Source of the DNA: an uncultured Pseudomonadales bacterium
Lineage (GTDB): Bacteria; Pseudomonadota; Gammaproteobacteria; Pseudomonadales; Cellvibrionaceae
DNA length: 64,000 nt
NCBI GenBank assembly: GCA_947489425.1
Contig: CANLDL010000001.1
Location: forward strand, 248,001-312,000
Direction of reading: 5' to 3'
Positions 1-8,773 of the stretch are shown here, piece by piece. Made by a program: the position numbers and the translations under genes. Positions within the stretch are counted from its first letter, which is position 1; the number at the start of each line of letters is the position of its first letter. The notes beneath the pieces were generated by a model. That model saw only the letters and a program-made list of their open reading frames with translations, did not search any database and was not told the origin of the DNA.

Positions 1-153
1 CCCTGATACAGCGTTGAAAGTGTACTCACTCGATTATTTGCAATTGCAAACTCACTGGCTCCGTGCACTTTCGCCTTGTCTCAGGGAAAACCTCATACCT
101 TATTAACCTTTATCTTTTTAGGCTTACTTACAATTTGGTCATTAGGAATTAGT

Positions 154-1341
154 ATGACTCATGCACCACAGATAAAAATACCCGCCACCTATATGCGTGG
201 TGGCACCAGTAAAGGCACTTTTTTTAGATTGCAGGATTTACCAAAGGAAGCACAAGTCCCCGGTGAGGCGCGAGATAATTTATTAATGCGCGTTGTGGGT
301 AGCCCAGACCCTTACGGTAAACATACCGATGGTATGGGTGGGGCAACCTCAAGTACCAGTAAAGTGGTTATCGTCTCCAAAAGTGATAAGGCCGATCACG
401 ATGTTAATTATTTATTTGGGCAGGTCGCTATTGATAAAGCCTTTGTCGATTGGAGCGGTAACTGCGGTAACCTCTCATCGGCTGTCGGTTCTTTTGCTGT
501 AGAAAGTGGTTTGGTCGATAAACAACGAGTCCCTGCAAATGGTATTTGTGAGGTGCGTATTTGGCAGGCGAATATTAGTAAAACCATTATTGCTCATGTA
601 CCTATCAGCAGTGGTGAAGTACAAGAGACCGGTGATTTTGAATTAGATGGAGTGACCTTTCCCGCAGCAGAGGTAAAGCTCGACTTTATGGATCCTGCTG
701 CCGAGGTATTCCCGACAGGAAATGTTACCGATGAGCTTGTCTTACCCAATGATGAACGCTTGGATAAATTAGCCGGGCTTACATTAACAACAACAATGAT
801 TAACGCAGGTATACCGACTATTTTTGTTAATGCAGTCGATATTGGCTACATTGGTAGTGAGCTACAGAGCGACATTAATGGTGATGAAAAAGCGCTTGTC
901 ATGTTTGAGGCTCTTCGAGCTTATGGTGCAGTAAAAATGGGCTTAATTAGTGATATAAGCGAGGCTGAGGGGCGCCAGCACACACCTAAAATAGCTTTTG
1001 TGTCACCACCTAAAAACTATACAGCATCAAGCGGTAAGTCGGTTAGCGAGGCTGATACACAACTATTGGTGCGAGCACTCTCAATGGGTAAGCTACACCA
1101 TGCAATGATGGGTACGGCAGCCGTTGCTATTGGTGTAGCGGCAGCTATTCCGGGTACTCTAGTTAATTTAGCCGCTGGTGGGGATGAGTGCCATGAGGTC
1201 ACCTTTGGTCATCCTTCGGGCATATTGACTGTGGGGGCAAGTGTGTCTCAAGAGGCTAATCAGTGGAAAGTACTCAAAGCGAGTATGAGTCGCAGTGCCC
1301 GCATATTGATGGAAGGGTGGGTTAGGGTCCCTGCACAATAA
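154..1341 (+). CDS. prpF: PrpF-family 2-methylaconitate isomerase
   Basis: This is a PrpF-family protein. PrpF isomerises 2-methylaconitate in the AcnD-dependent branch of the methylcitrate (propionate) cycle, and the family has a diaminopimelate-epimerase-like double fold. The N-terminal PATYMRGGTSKGTFF stretch, the following GSPDPYGKHTDGMGG and the DWSGNCGNLSSAVG motif with its Cys are typical. I chose ATG 154 because AGGA lies about 7 nt upstream and MTHAPQIKIPATYMRGG matches the usual N-terminus. The frame is open back to a TTG at 76, but that adds an atypical hydrophobic leader. The gene stands alone: no prpB, prpC or acnD is adjacent, so a role on another methyl-substituted diacid is possible. 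Confidence 0.88.
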   Translation: MTHAPQIKIPATYMRGGTSKGTFFRLQDLPKEAQVPGEARDNLLMRVVGSPDPYGKHTDGMGGATSSTSKVVIVSKSDKADHDVNYLFGQVAIDKAFVDWSGNCGNLSSAVGSFAVESGLVDKQRVPANGICEVRIWQANISKTIIAHVPISSGEVQETGDFELDGVTFPAAEVKLDFMDPAAEVFPTGNVTDELVLPNDERLDKLAGLTLTTTMINAGIPTIFVNAVDIGYIGSELQSDINGDEKALVMFEALRAYGAVKMGLISDISEAEGRQHTPKIAFVSPPKNYTASSGKSVSEADTQLLVRALSMGKLHHAMMGTAAVAIGVAAAIPGTLVNLAAGGDECHEVTFGHPSGILTVGASVSQEANQWKVLKASMSRSARILMEGWVRVPAQ

Positions 1342-1371
1342 CAAAGCCCAGCAGCTTTAAAACTGAAAGTG

Positions 1372-3495
1372 TTATATCAACTCTTTTATTGGCGATGGGC
1401 GAGCAAATAAGTAACCTTGCCCAACATCACAATTGTGTTCCATTAACCATTCTAATTGTTCTTGTTTTTCTATTCCTTCGGCAACAACATTAATCTTTAA
1501 GGTATGCGACATTGCGATAACGGCCTTGACAATTTCTTGGTCGTTTTCATCATCGGATAAGCTTTTGATAAAGCTCCTATCAATTTTTAAGCAATCGACG
1601 GGAAAGTTTTTTAGCTGAGAAAGTGAAGAGTATCCTGTTCCAAAATCATCAATTGCTATGCTTATACCAATATCTCTTAACCTATTTAATGTATTGATGG
1701 CACTTTTTACATCAACAGTTAAAGAAGATTCAGTTACTTCAATTAATATCCTTTCTGGGCCTACTTTTTCGTCTTGTAATATGTTCGTCAAATTTTCTAC
1801 CAAAAATGGATCTAAAAACTGTTTAGATGATAAGTTAATAGAAATAAAAAAAGGCTCGCTATTTTTCTGTGTATATTTCTTTACTGCTTGGCAAGCTTGC
1901 CTGAAAACCCAGTAGCCAATAGGTATGATCTGGCCAGTATGTTCGGCAACATATACAAATTTATTTGGTGGTAACAAGCCTCTTTCTGGGTGAGTCCAAC
2001 GCAGTAGTGCTTCGTAGCCAATAACTTTTTTTTCATGTAAACAAGTTAATGGTTGGTAGAGTAAAAACAACTCATCACGCTCAGTAACATTGGTTAGTGC
2101 TAATTCTATCTGATGCTTTTCTAGTGCCTCTAATTGCAGTTCTTTGTCAAAGAAACGGTAGCTGTTTTTGCCAGAATTTTTAGCATCGTACATGGCAATG
2201 TCAACATTTCTTAGTAGGTCCTCTTCGCTATCACCATCCTTTGGAATCAATGCAATACCTAAAGATGCGGAAACAGCTAAGCTACGATCACCAAATATAA
2301 CAGGTTTTTTAACCTCATTAATGATCCTTTCAGCAATAAGCTTTACCGTTTTTGATGATTGAATATTAAATAATAAAAGCGCAAATTCATCGCCGCCAAG
2401 CCTAGTGACGATATCTTTATGTTTAACGATGTTGCCTAGACGCAAGGCAATTTCTTTTAGTAAATAATCTCCAGAGCTGTGTCCCAGAGAATCATTGATG
2501 CGTTTAAAATCATCTAAATCCAAATAAAGCAGGGCAGAATTTTGTGTGTTCCCAGCAGCTAATAGTTGCTGCAATTTTTTAGTGAGTAACCGTCTATTAC
2601 CTAGAGAAGTTAACGGATCATGAAATACTAAATTCTCTAGTTCTTTAGTTTTACGAGAAACGACACCTTTTAAATATTCTGGCCTTTGGAATAAATAAGC
2701 GATACCTAGAGCAAAAATTAATCCTAAAGCTATATTAACTAAGTATGCAGTATAGTTAGATGAATTGTAGGCTGAGGTGCTAACAGTTAGAGTCCAATCG
2801 GCATTGGGGACATTTATTTTTATAGATTCGGATAGTTCGTGTTTGTGATCTGAAGAGCTTGAGAAAACTTCTGTTTTTTGAGTGTCAGGATGCATACGGC
2901 TGAGTTGGTAAACATAGCCATCGTCTTTTAATCGAGAGAGTTTGGATGATGCTAATAAATCTTCAATAAAAATCATTGCAGAGACAAAGCCCCAAAACAC
3001 GTCTTGGTTATTCTCTTTGATAAAAACAGGGTTTCTACCAATGACAGCAACCCCACCTTGAATTAATTCAAAGGGACCGGCCAGCGTTAATTGCTTTTTC
3101 TCTATGGCAAGCTTTGCTTCTTTTTTTCTTTTGTCATCGATTAAAATTTTATGACCAATGGCTTTTTCATTACCTTTTAGTGGGTATATTTTTGAGATGA
3201 CGCCATTAGGTGCTAACTGCAGGTTACTAATGCCGCCAATAGAATCAATAACTTCGGCTGCATAGCGGTCAAAATCGCTAAAATCACCATTGTTCTGTTT
3301 GACTTCAAGGGAGAGTATATTTGTCGCAGAAAGGGCACTATAGAGTCTTTGTTCAATAGCGATAGCTTGAGATTGGGCGAGTTCACTCAAGTAGTACCGG
3401 TATTCTTTTTCTAACAGTAAATCGTTTTTATGTTGCCAATATAGGCCAAAACTGGCCACTAAAAAAAAGCATAATATACTAATAATCTTTCTCAA
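1372..3495 (-). CDS. CHASE-GGDEF-EAL membrane c-di-GMP enzyme
   Basis: The 707-residue protein is an inner-membrane cyclic-di-GMP turnover enzyme. TM1 is near residues 4-20. A CHASE-like periplasmic sensor fills about 30-240, with the GPFELIQGG and FWGFVSAMIFIEDLL stretches seen in that domain. TM2 is near 250-270. The GGDEF domain (about 285-450) has an intact GGDEF at 367-371. The EAL domain (about 465-705) has EALLRW at 495-500, DDFGTGYSS at 616-624 and EGIE at 673-676. Both domains keep their catalytic signatures, so it may be bifunctional, although in such hybrids one activity often dominates. It is convergent with prpF and appears to be a single-gene unit. Confidence 0.93.
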   Translation of the reverse strand: MRKIISILCFFLVASFGLYWQHKNDLLLEKEYRYYLSELAQSQAIAIEQRLYSALSATNILSLEVKQNNGDFSDFDRYAAEVIDSIGGISNLQLAPNGVISKIYPLKGNEKAIGHKILIDDKRKKEAKLAIEKKQLTLAGPFELIQGGVAVIGRNPVFIKENNQDVFWGFVSAMIFIEDLLASSKLSRLKDDGYVYQLSRMHPDTQKTEVFSSSSDHKHELSESIKINVPNADWTLTVSTSAYNSSNYTAYLVNIALGLIFALGIAYLFQRPEYLKGVVSRKTKELENLVFHDPLTSLGNRRLLTKKLQQLLAAGNTQNSALLYLDLDDFKRINDSLGHSSGDYLLKEIALRLGNIVKHKDIVTRLGGDEFALLLFNIQSSKTVKLIAERIINEVKKPVIFGDRSLAVSASLGIALIPKDGDSEEDLLRNVDIAMYDAKNSGKNSYRFFDKELQLEALEKHQIELALTNVTERDELFLLYQPLTCLHEKKVIGYEALLRWTHPERGLLPPNKFVYVAEHTGQIIPIGYWVFRQACQAVKKYTQKNSEPFFISINLSSKQFLDPFLVENLTNILQDEKVGPERILIEVTESSLTVDVKSAINTLNRLRDIGISIAIDDFGTGYSSLSQLKNFPVDCLKIDRSFIKSLSDDENDQEIVKAVIAMSHTLKINVVAEGIEKQEQLEWLMEHNCDVGQGYLFARPSPIKELI

Positions 3496-3635
3496 AAACC
3501 TATCCTAAATAGAGCATTGATACAGTCTGGCAATGGTCTATTTGCCGGTATTTACTAAGAATTATAGCGGGTTATTGCTGTAAATAAAGAAGCTTGGGGG
3601 ATTTTTAGGATACTGGCTGAAGTATAGTTTTTGAT

Positions 3636-4031
3636 CTAGGATGGCTCGTCATTTTTTAAGCAGGATTTTGAGCACTGATAGCGCTTTTGGAAGCGTTTAT
3701 CTGCCCACCAGTTGTAGGCTGCATCAGCCATTCGATTAATTATGGGTAGCCGTAGACCCTTAAACAAAATACCATACTTGGTATAAGACCATACAACTAC
3801 ATTGGCATCTAGCCCTACAAGCCAGCTTCCATTTGCTTGTTGTAAATGTAGGCGTCTTAATAAGGCTTGTTTTTTAGGTATGTTGTGGTTGTCTTCTGTA
3901 AGCGTATGTATATCGGAAAAATTTACATGCGGCTTTATTAGTTTTTTCAGTAATGAAATTTCCTTGGAGCAAAGAGGACATGTACCATCATAATATAATG
4001 TATCTTTTGCGTCTTTGCTCTTCTGTTCCAT
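3636..4031 (-). CDS. DCC-family thiol-disulfide oxidoreductase-like protein (DUF393)
   Basis: This 131-residue protein begins with YYDGTCPLCSKEISLLKK, which carries the DGxCPxC motif that defines the DCC/DUF393 (YuxK-like) family. It also has the later RLHLQ and W-rich C-terminal features of that family. Family members are predicted thioredoxin-fold thiol oxidoreductases; their physiological substrates are mostly unknown. There is no signal peptide, so a cytoplasmic location is likely. It is transcribed away from the EamA gene and is separated from the GGDEF gene by 140 nt with no obvious terminator. Confidence 0.85.
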   Translation of the reverse strand: MEQKSKDAKDTLYYDGTCPLCSKEISLLKKLIKPHVNFSDIHTLTEDNHNIPKKQALLRRLHLQQANGSWLVGLDANVVVWSYTKYGILFKGLRLPIINRMADAAYNWWADKRFQKRYQCSKSCLKNDEPS

Positions 4032-4163
4032 TGCTTAATCGGCCTTATGGGTTATTTAGTATCTAGTACGTCTCGCTCTTTTGTATGGATGATCTGCATA
4101 CAAAGGGCTATCGGTTGGACGAATACATTGAATTATTTTAAACCTTCTCTATAGGGAGTTATT

Positions 4164-5057
4164 GTGGGTAATGTAAGAAGTAGTTTGTTTATGGTGATGG
4201 CAATGGCTGCATTTTCACTAGAGGATATGTTTATAAAATCGGCCTCAAATGCTGTACCTGTAGGTGAAGTACTAATGCTCTTTGGTGTTGGTGGAACACT
4301 TGCATTTACTATTATGACGCTACGCGGCGGACAAACGATATTTCATCCTCAAATACTTTCACGTCCCATTTTGTTAAGAGCTGTTTTCGAAGTTATGGGG
4401 CGATTATTCTTTACCTTAGCCATTGTTTTTACGCCTTTATCTAGTGCTTCTGCAATCTTGCAAGCAACACCTCTAGTTGTTGTTATGGGGGCTGCAATAT
4501 TTTTAGGTGAGCGAGTCGGCTGGCGTCGATGGGGGGCAATTCTTATTGGGTTTAGCGGTGTTTTACTGATCATAAGGCCAGGATTCGAAAGCTTTGAGGT
4601 GTCTTCCTTATTGGCTGTACTAGGTATGCTGGGTTTTGCCGGAAGAGATCTTGCAACGCGTGCAGCTCCGCCCGTGCTATCGAATCTGCAGTTGGGTATT
4701 TATGGCTTTTTGATATTAATACCCACAGGCATGTTTATACTGTATTTCGATATAGGCCCGGTTAATAGTGCTTTTGGTGTGCATGATTTAATGTGGGTGA
4801 GCTTGGCATCTGCATTACAAATTGTAGCGGCAACGGTATTTGGTGTAATGGCTTATTATTGGTTAACTATTGCTATGCGAAATGGTGATGTATCGGTTGT
4901 TGCGCCTTTCCGTTATACCCGTATTGTATTTGCGCTTATTTTGGGAGTGATCATTTTTGGTGAGCGTCCCGATCCCTTAACATTACTGGGCATTGTTATT
5001 ATTGTCAGCAGCGGTATATACACATTGTTGCGTAGCAGACGCGCCAGAAAAGGGTAA
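4164..5057 (+). CDS. EamA/DMT-family inner-membrane transporter
   Basis: This 297-residue, highly hydrophobic protein has about ten predicted membrane segments arranged as two EamA (DUF6) halves. FTPLSSASAILQATPL in the first half and APFRYTRIVFALILG in the second occupy the equivalent position after a TM, and each half ends with a glycine-rich helix. The drug/metabolite transporter superfamily usually exports small metabolites; the substrate cannot be told from sequence. The start is GTG 4164, supported by AGGGAG at 4152-4157. No linked metabolic gene points to a substrate. Confidence 0.85.
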   Translation: MGNVRSSLFMVMAMAAFSLEDMFIKSASNAVPVGEVLMLFGVGGTLAFTIMTLRGGQTIFHPQILSRPILLRAVFEVMGRLFFTLAIVFTPLSSASAILQATPLVVVMGAAIFLGERVGWRRWGAILIGFSGVLLIIRPGFESFEVSSLLAVLGMLGFAGRDLATRAAPPVLSNLQLGIYGFLILIPTGMFILYFDIGPVNSAFGVHDLMWVSLASALQIVAATVFGVMAYYWLTIAMRNGDVSVVAPFRYTRIVFALILGVIIFGERPDPLTLLGIVIIVSSGIYTLLRSRRARKG

Positions 5058-5162
5058 TCGTAAAAATACGGTGATATATGTCACAACTATGACGACGATT
5101 GGCTTTCTCTATAGTATCATAGGCAACTAATTATAATTATTATATGAATGCCGAGAGTTACC

Positions 5163-6044
5163 ATGAGTCTACGTTTTAAGTTAAATTTGATCCTATTGTT
5201 TTTTACAGTTATTGGGATAATTATTACAGGTATTATTTCATATAGTATTCAGGTAAAACATACTCGGCAAGAAGCCCTAGAAACTGCTGCTGTATTAATG
5301 GAAGGTGCACTGGCGGTCCGCAGTTATACGGTTTCCGAGGTGCGCCCTCTATTAAACGAAATAGATACCGATCGCTTTATTTCACAAACTGTACCTGCCT
5401 ACTCAGCACTAAAATATATCGAGAAGCTACAGGAAACTTACCCCTACTATAGCTATAAAGAAGCTGTCTTAAACCCAACTAATCAAGCCAATAAAGCGAA
5501 TGATTGGGAGGCAGCTATTATCCAGCAATTTAAAGAGGAACCTAAAAAAGAATTGTTTGGTATGTACGATACACCTGGTGGAAAATCTTTATATTTCAGC
5601 CGTCCGATTAAAATCACTAACCCTAATTGCTTGGTTTGCCATTCTACCCCAGAGGCTGCCCCGCCGAGTATGATTAAGTTATACGGTAAAGAGCATGGCT
5701 TTGGGTGGCAGTTAAACGAGATTATTGGTGCTCAGATTGTATCTGTGCCACTCTCCCTGACAATTGCTCGTGCAAAAACAGAAATTCTTGTTTTTATGGG
5801 TATTGTTGCAGCGACCTATATGGCCATCGGGATAATCATGAACCTACTACTTAATTTATTTGTTGTTAGGCCCGTTAAACAGATTTCTGAATATGCTACA
5901 GAAATCAGTATGGGCTCTCTCGATACGCCAGAGCTGGCAGTTAAAGGTAAAGACGAAATTAGCTCGCTAACTATGTCGTTTAATCGAATGCAACGCAGCT
6001 TAAAAAGCGCAGTTGCCATTATTACCGATAAAAACGATAAGTAG
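5163..6044 (+). CDS. Membrane sensor with CxxCH haem motif and HAMP domain (DUF3365-like)
   Basis: From ATG 5163 the protein has 293 residues, with TM1 at about 8-29, a periplasmic domain at about 30-205, TM2 near 208-230, and a HAMP linker at about 231-285. The periplasmic part contains NCLVCHST with C156, C159 and H160, a CxxCH c-type haem attachment motif. It resembles the Tll0287/DUF3365 haem-sensor fold. No kinase, cyclase or MCP domain follows the HAMP, so the output must lie in a partner. A Ser/Thr kinase starts 11 nt after its stop. ATG 5148 is also in frame, but 5163 has GAGAG at a better distance and begins with MSLRFKLN before the TM. Confidence 0.82.
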   Translation: MSLRFKLNLILLFFTVIGIIITGIISYSIQVKHTRQEALETAAVLMEGALAVRSYTVSEVRPLLNEIDTDRFISQTVPAYSALKYIEKLQETYPYYSYKEAVLNPTNQANKANDWEAAIIQQFKEEPKKELFGMYDTPGGKSLYFSRPIKITNPNCLVCHSTPEAAPPSMIKLYGKEHGFGWQLNEIIGAQIVSVPLSLTIARAKTEILVFMGIVAATYMAIGIIMNLLLNLFVVRPVKQISEYATEISMGSLDTPELAVKGKDEISSLTMSFNRMQRSLKSAVAIITDKNDK

Positions 6045-6055
6045 GTTATTTGCTC

Positions 6056-7336
6056 ATGAGTGAACAACCAGAAACACTAGGCAAGTACCAGATACAAACC
6101 GTTTTAGGCAAGGGTAAGATGGGCATTGTCTATCTGGGTCTAGATCCAGATATCAACCGTAAAGTTGCCATTAAAGTACTCCACCCGCATCTATGCGAAG
6201 GCGAGGCCGGTGAGGATTTTGTGCGGCGTTTTCGTCGTGAAGCTCAAGCAGCGGCACGTAGTTTTCATACCAATATTGTTACAGTGTTTGAGTTGGGTAA
6301 GCATGGCGACACGGACTTTATCGTTATGGAGTACGTACAAGGGGAGGAGCTGCAAGAGGCTTTAGATGGTGGTTACCTATTTAGTGAAGAAGAAGTTATT
6401 TTTATTGCGATATCTATCCTAAAAGCACTAGATACTGCGCATGCTAATGGGATAGTGCATCGCGATATTAAGCCTGCTAATATTTTATTGATGGATGATG
6501 GCAATGTAAAAGTTGCCGATTTTGGTGTAGCAAAACTCGATCGCCTAGATTTAACCATGCAAGGTAATGCGGTCGGTACGCCGAGTTATATGAGCCCCGA
6601 AAGCCTTAAGGGCAAGACAGTGACTCACTTAACTGATATCTATAGCTTGGGCGCCGTCATGCTCCAAATGCTAACGGGCAAGCGCTTAACTGCCGATAAG
6701 TTATATCCACTAAAACTCAACGAGTTTATGGCAGAGGTGTTAGCGGGTGATCGTGCAAAGCAAGTATCACCCAAATTAATGTCTCTTGTTGTAAAGGCAA
6801 TGTCGGAGAAGCCTGAGCTGAGACCTCGAACTTCTTGTAGCTTTTACAATGAGCTTGAAAAAATAGCCAAATCAAATGCAACAGGGCTTGCCTGTGATGA
6901 TGAAACACAGCAAAAGCTTGTCAATATTTTAATGGCCTATCTTGGCCCCATTGCGCCAGTCTTGCTTAAACAGACTCTCTCAAAAGTTAAAACATACGAA
7001 GATTTAGCGCTACGCTTATCGCAGGCTGTTGATGATACTGTAGAGCAAGAAGAGCTATTGGTTAAAGTACAAAAGGTACTTAAAAGGTTATCCATTACTA
7101 ATGATGCCAAGTTTACTGGTGACCAACCTCTCAGTTGTGACGAGTCAATTCAGGAGCAATTAGTGCTCATCTTAAAACCCTACCTTGGCCCTATTGCGCC
7201 AGTATTACTTAAGCAGGGCTTGGCCAAGGCTAATGACAACGACTCATTGCTACTAACGCTCTCAGCAGCTATAGAGGATGAGCAAGAGTCGCAGGCATTT
7301 CTAGAGCGAGCTAGGGCTGTTTTCCCATCACAGTAA
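6056..7336 (+). CDS. Hanks-type Ser/Thr protein kinase with duplicated C-terminal module
   Basis: From ATG 6056 the protein has 426 residues. Residues 9-270 form a Hanks-type kinase domain: glycine loop GKGKMG (18-23), Lys40 in VAIKVL, catalytic HRDIKPAN (D137, K139, N142), DFG at 155-157, and SPE in place of APE. The core catalytic residues are present, so activity is expected. There is no transmembrane segment. The C-terminus holds two similar helical modules, both containing YLGPIAPVLLKQ, at residues 295-306 and 376-387, exactly 81 residues apart. The gene follows the haem/HAMP sensor by 11 nt and AGG overlaps the sensor's stop, so the two are probably co-translated and may be sensor and output. 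Confidence 0.9.
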   Translation: MSEQPETLGKYQIQTVLGKGKMGIVYLGLDPDINRKVAIKVLHPHLCEGEAGEDFVRRFRREAQAAARSFHTNIVTVFELGKHGDTDFIVMEYVQGEELQEALDGGYLFSEEEVIFIAISILKALDTAHANGIVHRDIKPANILLMDDGNVKVADFGVAKLDRLDLTMQGNAVGTPSYMSPESLKGKTVTHLTDIYSLGAVMLQMLTGKRLTADKLYPLKLNEFMAEVLAGDRAKQVSPKLMSLVVKAMSEKPELRPRTSCSFYNELEKIAKSNATGLACDDETQQKLVNILMAYLGPIAPVLLKQTLSKVKTYEDLALRLSQAVDDTVEQEELLVKVQKVLKRLSITNDAKFTGDQPLSCDESIQEQLVLILKPYLGPIAPVLLKQGLAKANDNDSLLLTLSAAIEDEQESQAFLERARAVFPSQ

Positions 7337-7494
7337 ATAGAGCTTAAATATTTTCCTTCTAGCGTATTTGTTAACTTTTTGATTGTTTTATTGTCTTTGA
7401 ATAAGATTTATTGCCCGTATAAGTTATGGTGCTAATATAAGCATCTGGCATTTTTTTGTACAGGGCATTAATATGCCCATTTTTTTGATCGGAG

Positions 7495-8520
7495 ATGAGC
7501 TTGATTAAACCTTACGAATTTTGGAGCCCTCGGGTTTTTGAAGCCCCTTTTTACGCCTATCTAGGTGCACAGTGCCTATTAAACGGTGTCGGTATAAAGG
7601 GCTTAGCTAAGGCTAATTATTGTATGGACCATGGTGAAATTGGCATCGGTTCTAAATACGAGAGCCAAATGGCCTTTAATCAGAAGTATTTCCTACCGAC
7701 ATCTCTTGTCGAGTCGTCATTAAGTAATGATCAAAAACGTGATTTTATTCTAGCCTTTATCGAAGAGCATGGTTACCCGGTTATTTTAAAATCTGATGTG
7801 GGTTGTGTGGGTAAGGGTATTGTCAAAATTGCCTCAGAGGCCGATTTGGATGAAAAAATTCCTCTTCTTTTGGGCAATTATATCCTTCAAAAATTTACGC
7901 CTTATCCCTACGAGTGCGGTATCTTCTATATTCGTGAAAAGGGCGTCCCTAAAATTACAGGGATTAATAAAAAGCATTTTCCAACGGTAATTGGTAACGG
8001 TACCGACAATTTATTAACGCTGGCTAAAAACCATGAGCGCTATACACATCACTGGCACTCTTTCTTGCAATACATTGATGTTGATCGTGTTCCTGAGCAA
8101 GGCGAGTCTGTGCGCTTATCTTTTATTGGATCGCACACATTAGGTTGCAAATTTACTGATGATATATATTTGTTAACGCCAGAGCTTGAACAAGCCGTAT
8201 TTGATGTGTTTGCCGATCAGCCAGGGTTTAATTTTGGCCGTGTTGACGTTAAAGCCGAGAGTGAAGAGGCGTTAAAACAAGGCAAGTTTGTAGTCATTGA
8301 AGTCAATGGTGTGGCGTCACTACCGACACATATGTTCGATCCCAAATTTAACGTGTTTCAGGCCTATAAAATCTTTTTTGAGCATGGTAAATACTTAGCT
8401 AAAATAGCCAAGGAACACAAACAACAAGCGATGGACTTATTACCTTACAAGCAAATTATGGCGCGTGTTAAGACTAACCAGCAAATGCTCGATAAAGTAC
8501 ATGATCAGCTAAAAAGCTAA
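7495..8520 (+). CDS. ATP-grasp family ligase-like protein
   Basis: This 341-residue protein has an ATP-grasp layout. HGYPVILKSDVGCVGKGI (about 87-107) resembles the nucleotide-binding Lys/Gly-rich loop. FGRVDVKAES and VVIEVNGVASLPTHMFDP (about 245-285) resemble the metal-binding DxxxE...N region of D-Ala-D-Ala ligase-like enzymes. Such enzymes join a carboxylate to an amine or thiol; the substrates here are unknown. GGAG at 7491-7494 directly abuts ATG 7495, so TTG 7501 (six bases after the GGAG) may be the true start. The gene is monocistronic, with a strong terminator at 8551-8576. Confidence 0.75.
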   Translation: MSLIKPYEFWSPRVFEAPFYAYLGAQCLLNGVGIKGLAKANYCMDHGEIGIGSKYESQMAFNQKYFLPTSLVESSLSNDQKRDFILAFIEEHGYPVILKSDVGCVGKGIVKIASEADLDEKIPLLLGNYILQKFTPYPYECGIFYIREKGVPKITGINKKHFPTVIGNGTDNLLTLAKNHERYTHHWHSFLQYIDVDRVPEQGESVRLSFIGSHTLGCKFTDDIYLLTPELEQAVFDVFADQPGFNFGRVDVKAESEEALKQGKFVVIEVNGVASLPTHMFDPKFNVFQAYKIFFEHGKYLAKIAKEHKQQAMDLLPYKQIMARVKTNQQMLDKVHDQLKS

Positions 8521-8550
8521 TTCATCGCGCTTGGTTAGCCTTTCTTTCTA

Positions 8551-8576
8551 AAAGCACCGTTTATACGGTGCTTTTT
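8551..8576 (+). terminator. Rho-independent terminator after the ATP-grasp gene
   Basis: A perfect 10-bp stem, AAAGCACCGT (8551-8560) and ACGGTGCTTT (8565-8574), closes a 4-nt loop and runs into a T tract. It lies 31 nt after the ATP-grasp stop codon and separates that gene from tpa. Confidence 0.9.
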
Positions 8577-8773
8577 TGTTTTATAGGCCCAGACATTCAG
8601 GATTGTTAAAAAGCTCATCTCTCTGATAGGACCAGTTCATAAGGGCTGGAGGCATATCCATACTTTAATTGGTTCTATTTCAAATTGAAATATTCAATTA
8701 CTCTAGCAAAATATCGATAAAAGATTACACAGTTGCTTTGAACAACTATTTTACAACCCTGTAGAGGTAGATT
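8577..8773 (+). promoter_or_regulatory. tpa upstream region with candidate operator
   Basis: These 197 bp precede tpa. TTTAATTGG at 8664-8672 recurs upstream of the MocR-type regulator at 19284-19292. A near-adjacent palindrome, TTTCAAATTGAAA (8678-8690), has 6-bp arms around a central A. GAGGT at 8764-8768 is the ribosome binding site for tpa. I could not fix a confident -35/-10 pair. An operator role for the two motifs is inference. Confidence 0.4.

Noticed and set aside
1..75. A possible end of an upstream gene at the window edge
   Set aside because: I found no recognisable protein tail or signal in this short stretch.
76..153. TTG-initiated N-terminal extension of prpF that looks like a signal peptide
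   Set aside because: PrpF is cytoplasmic, ATG 154 has an RBS and the family N-terminus begins there.
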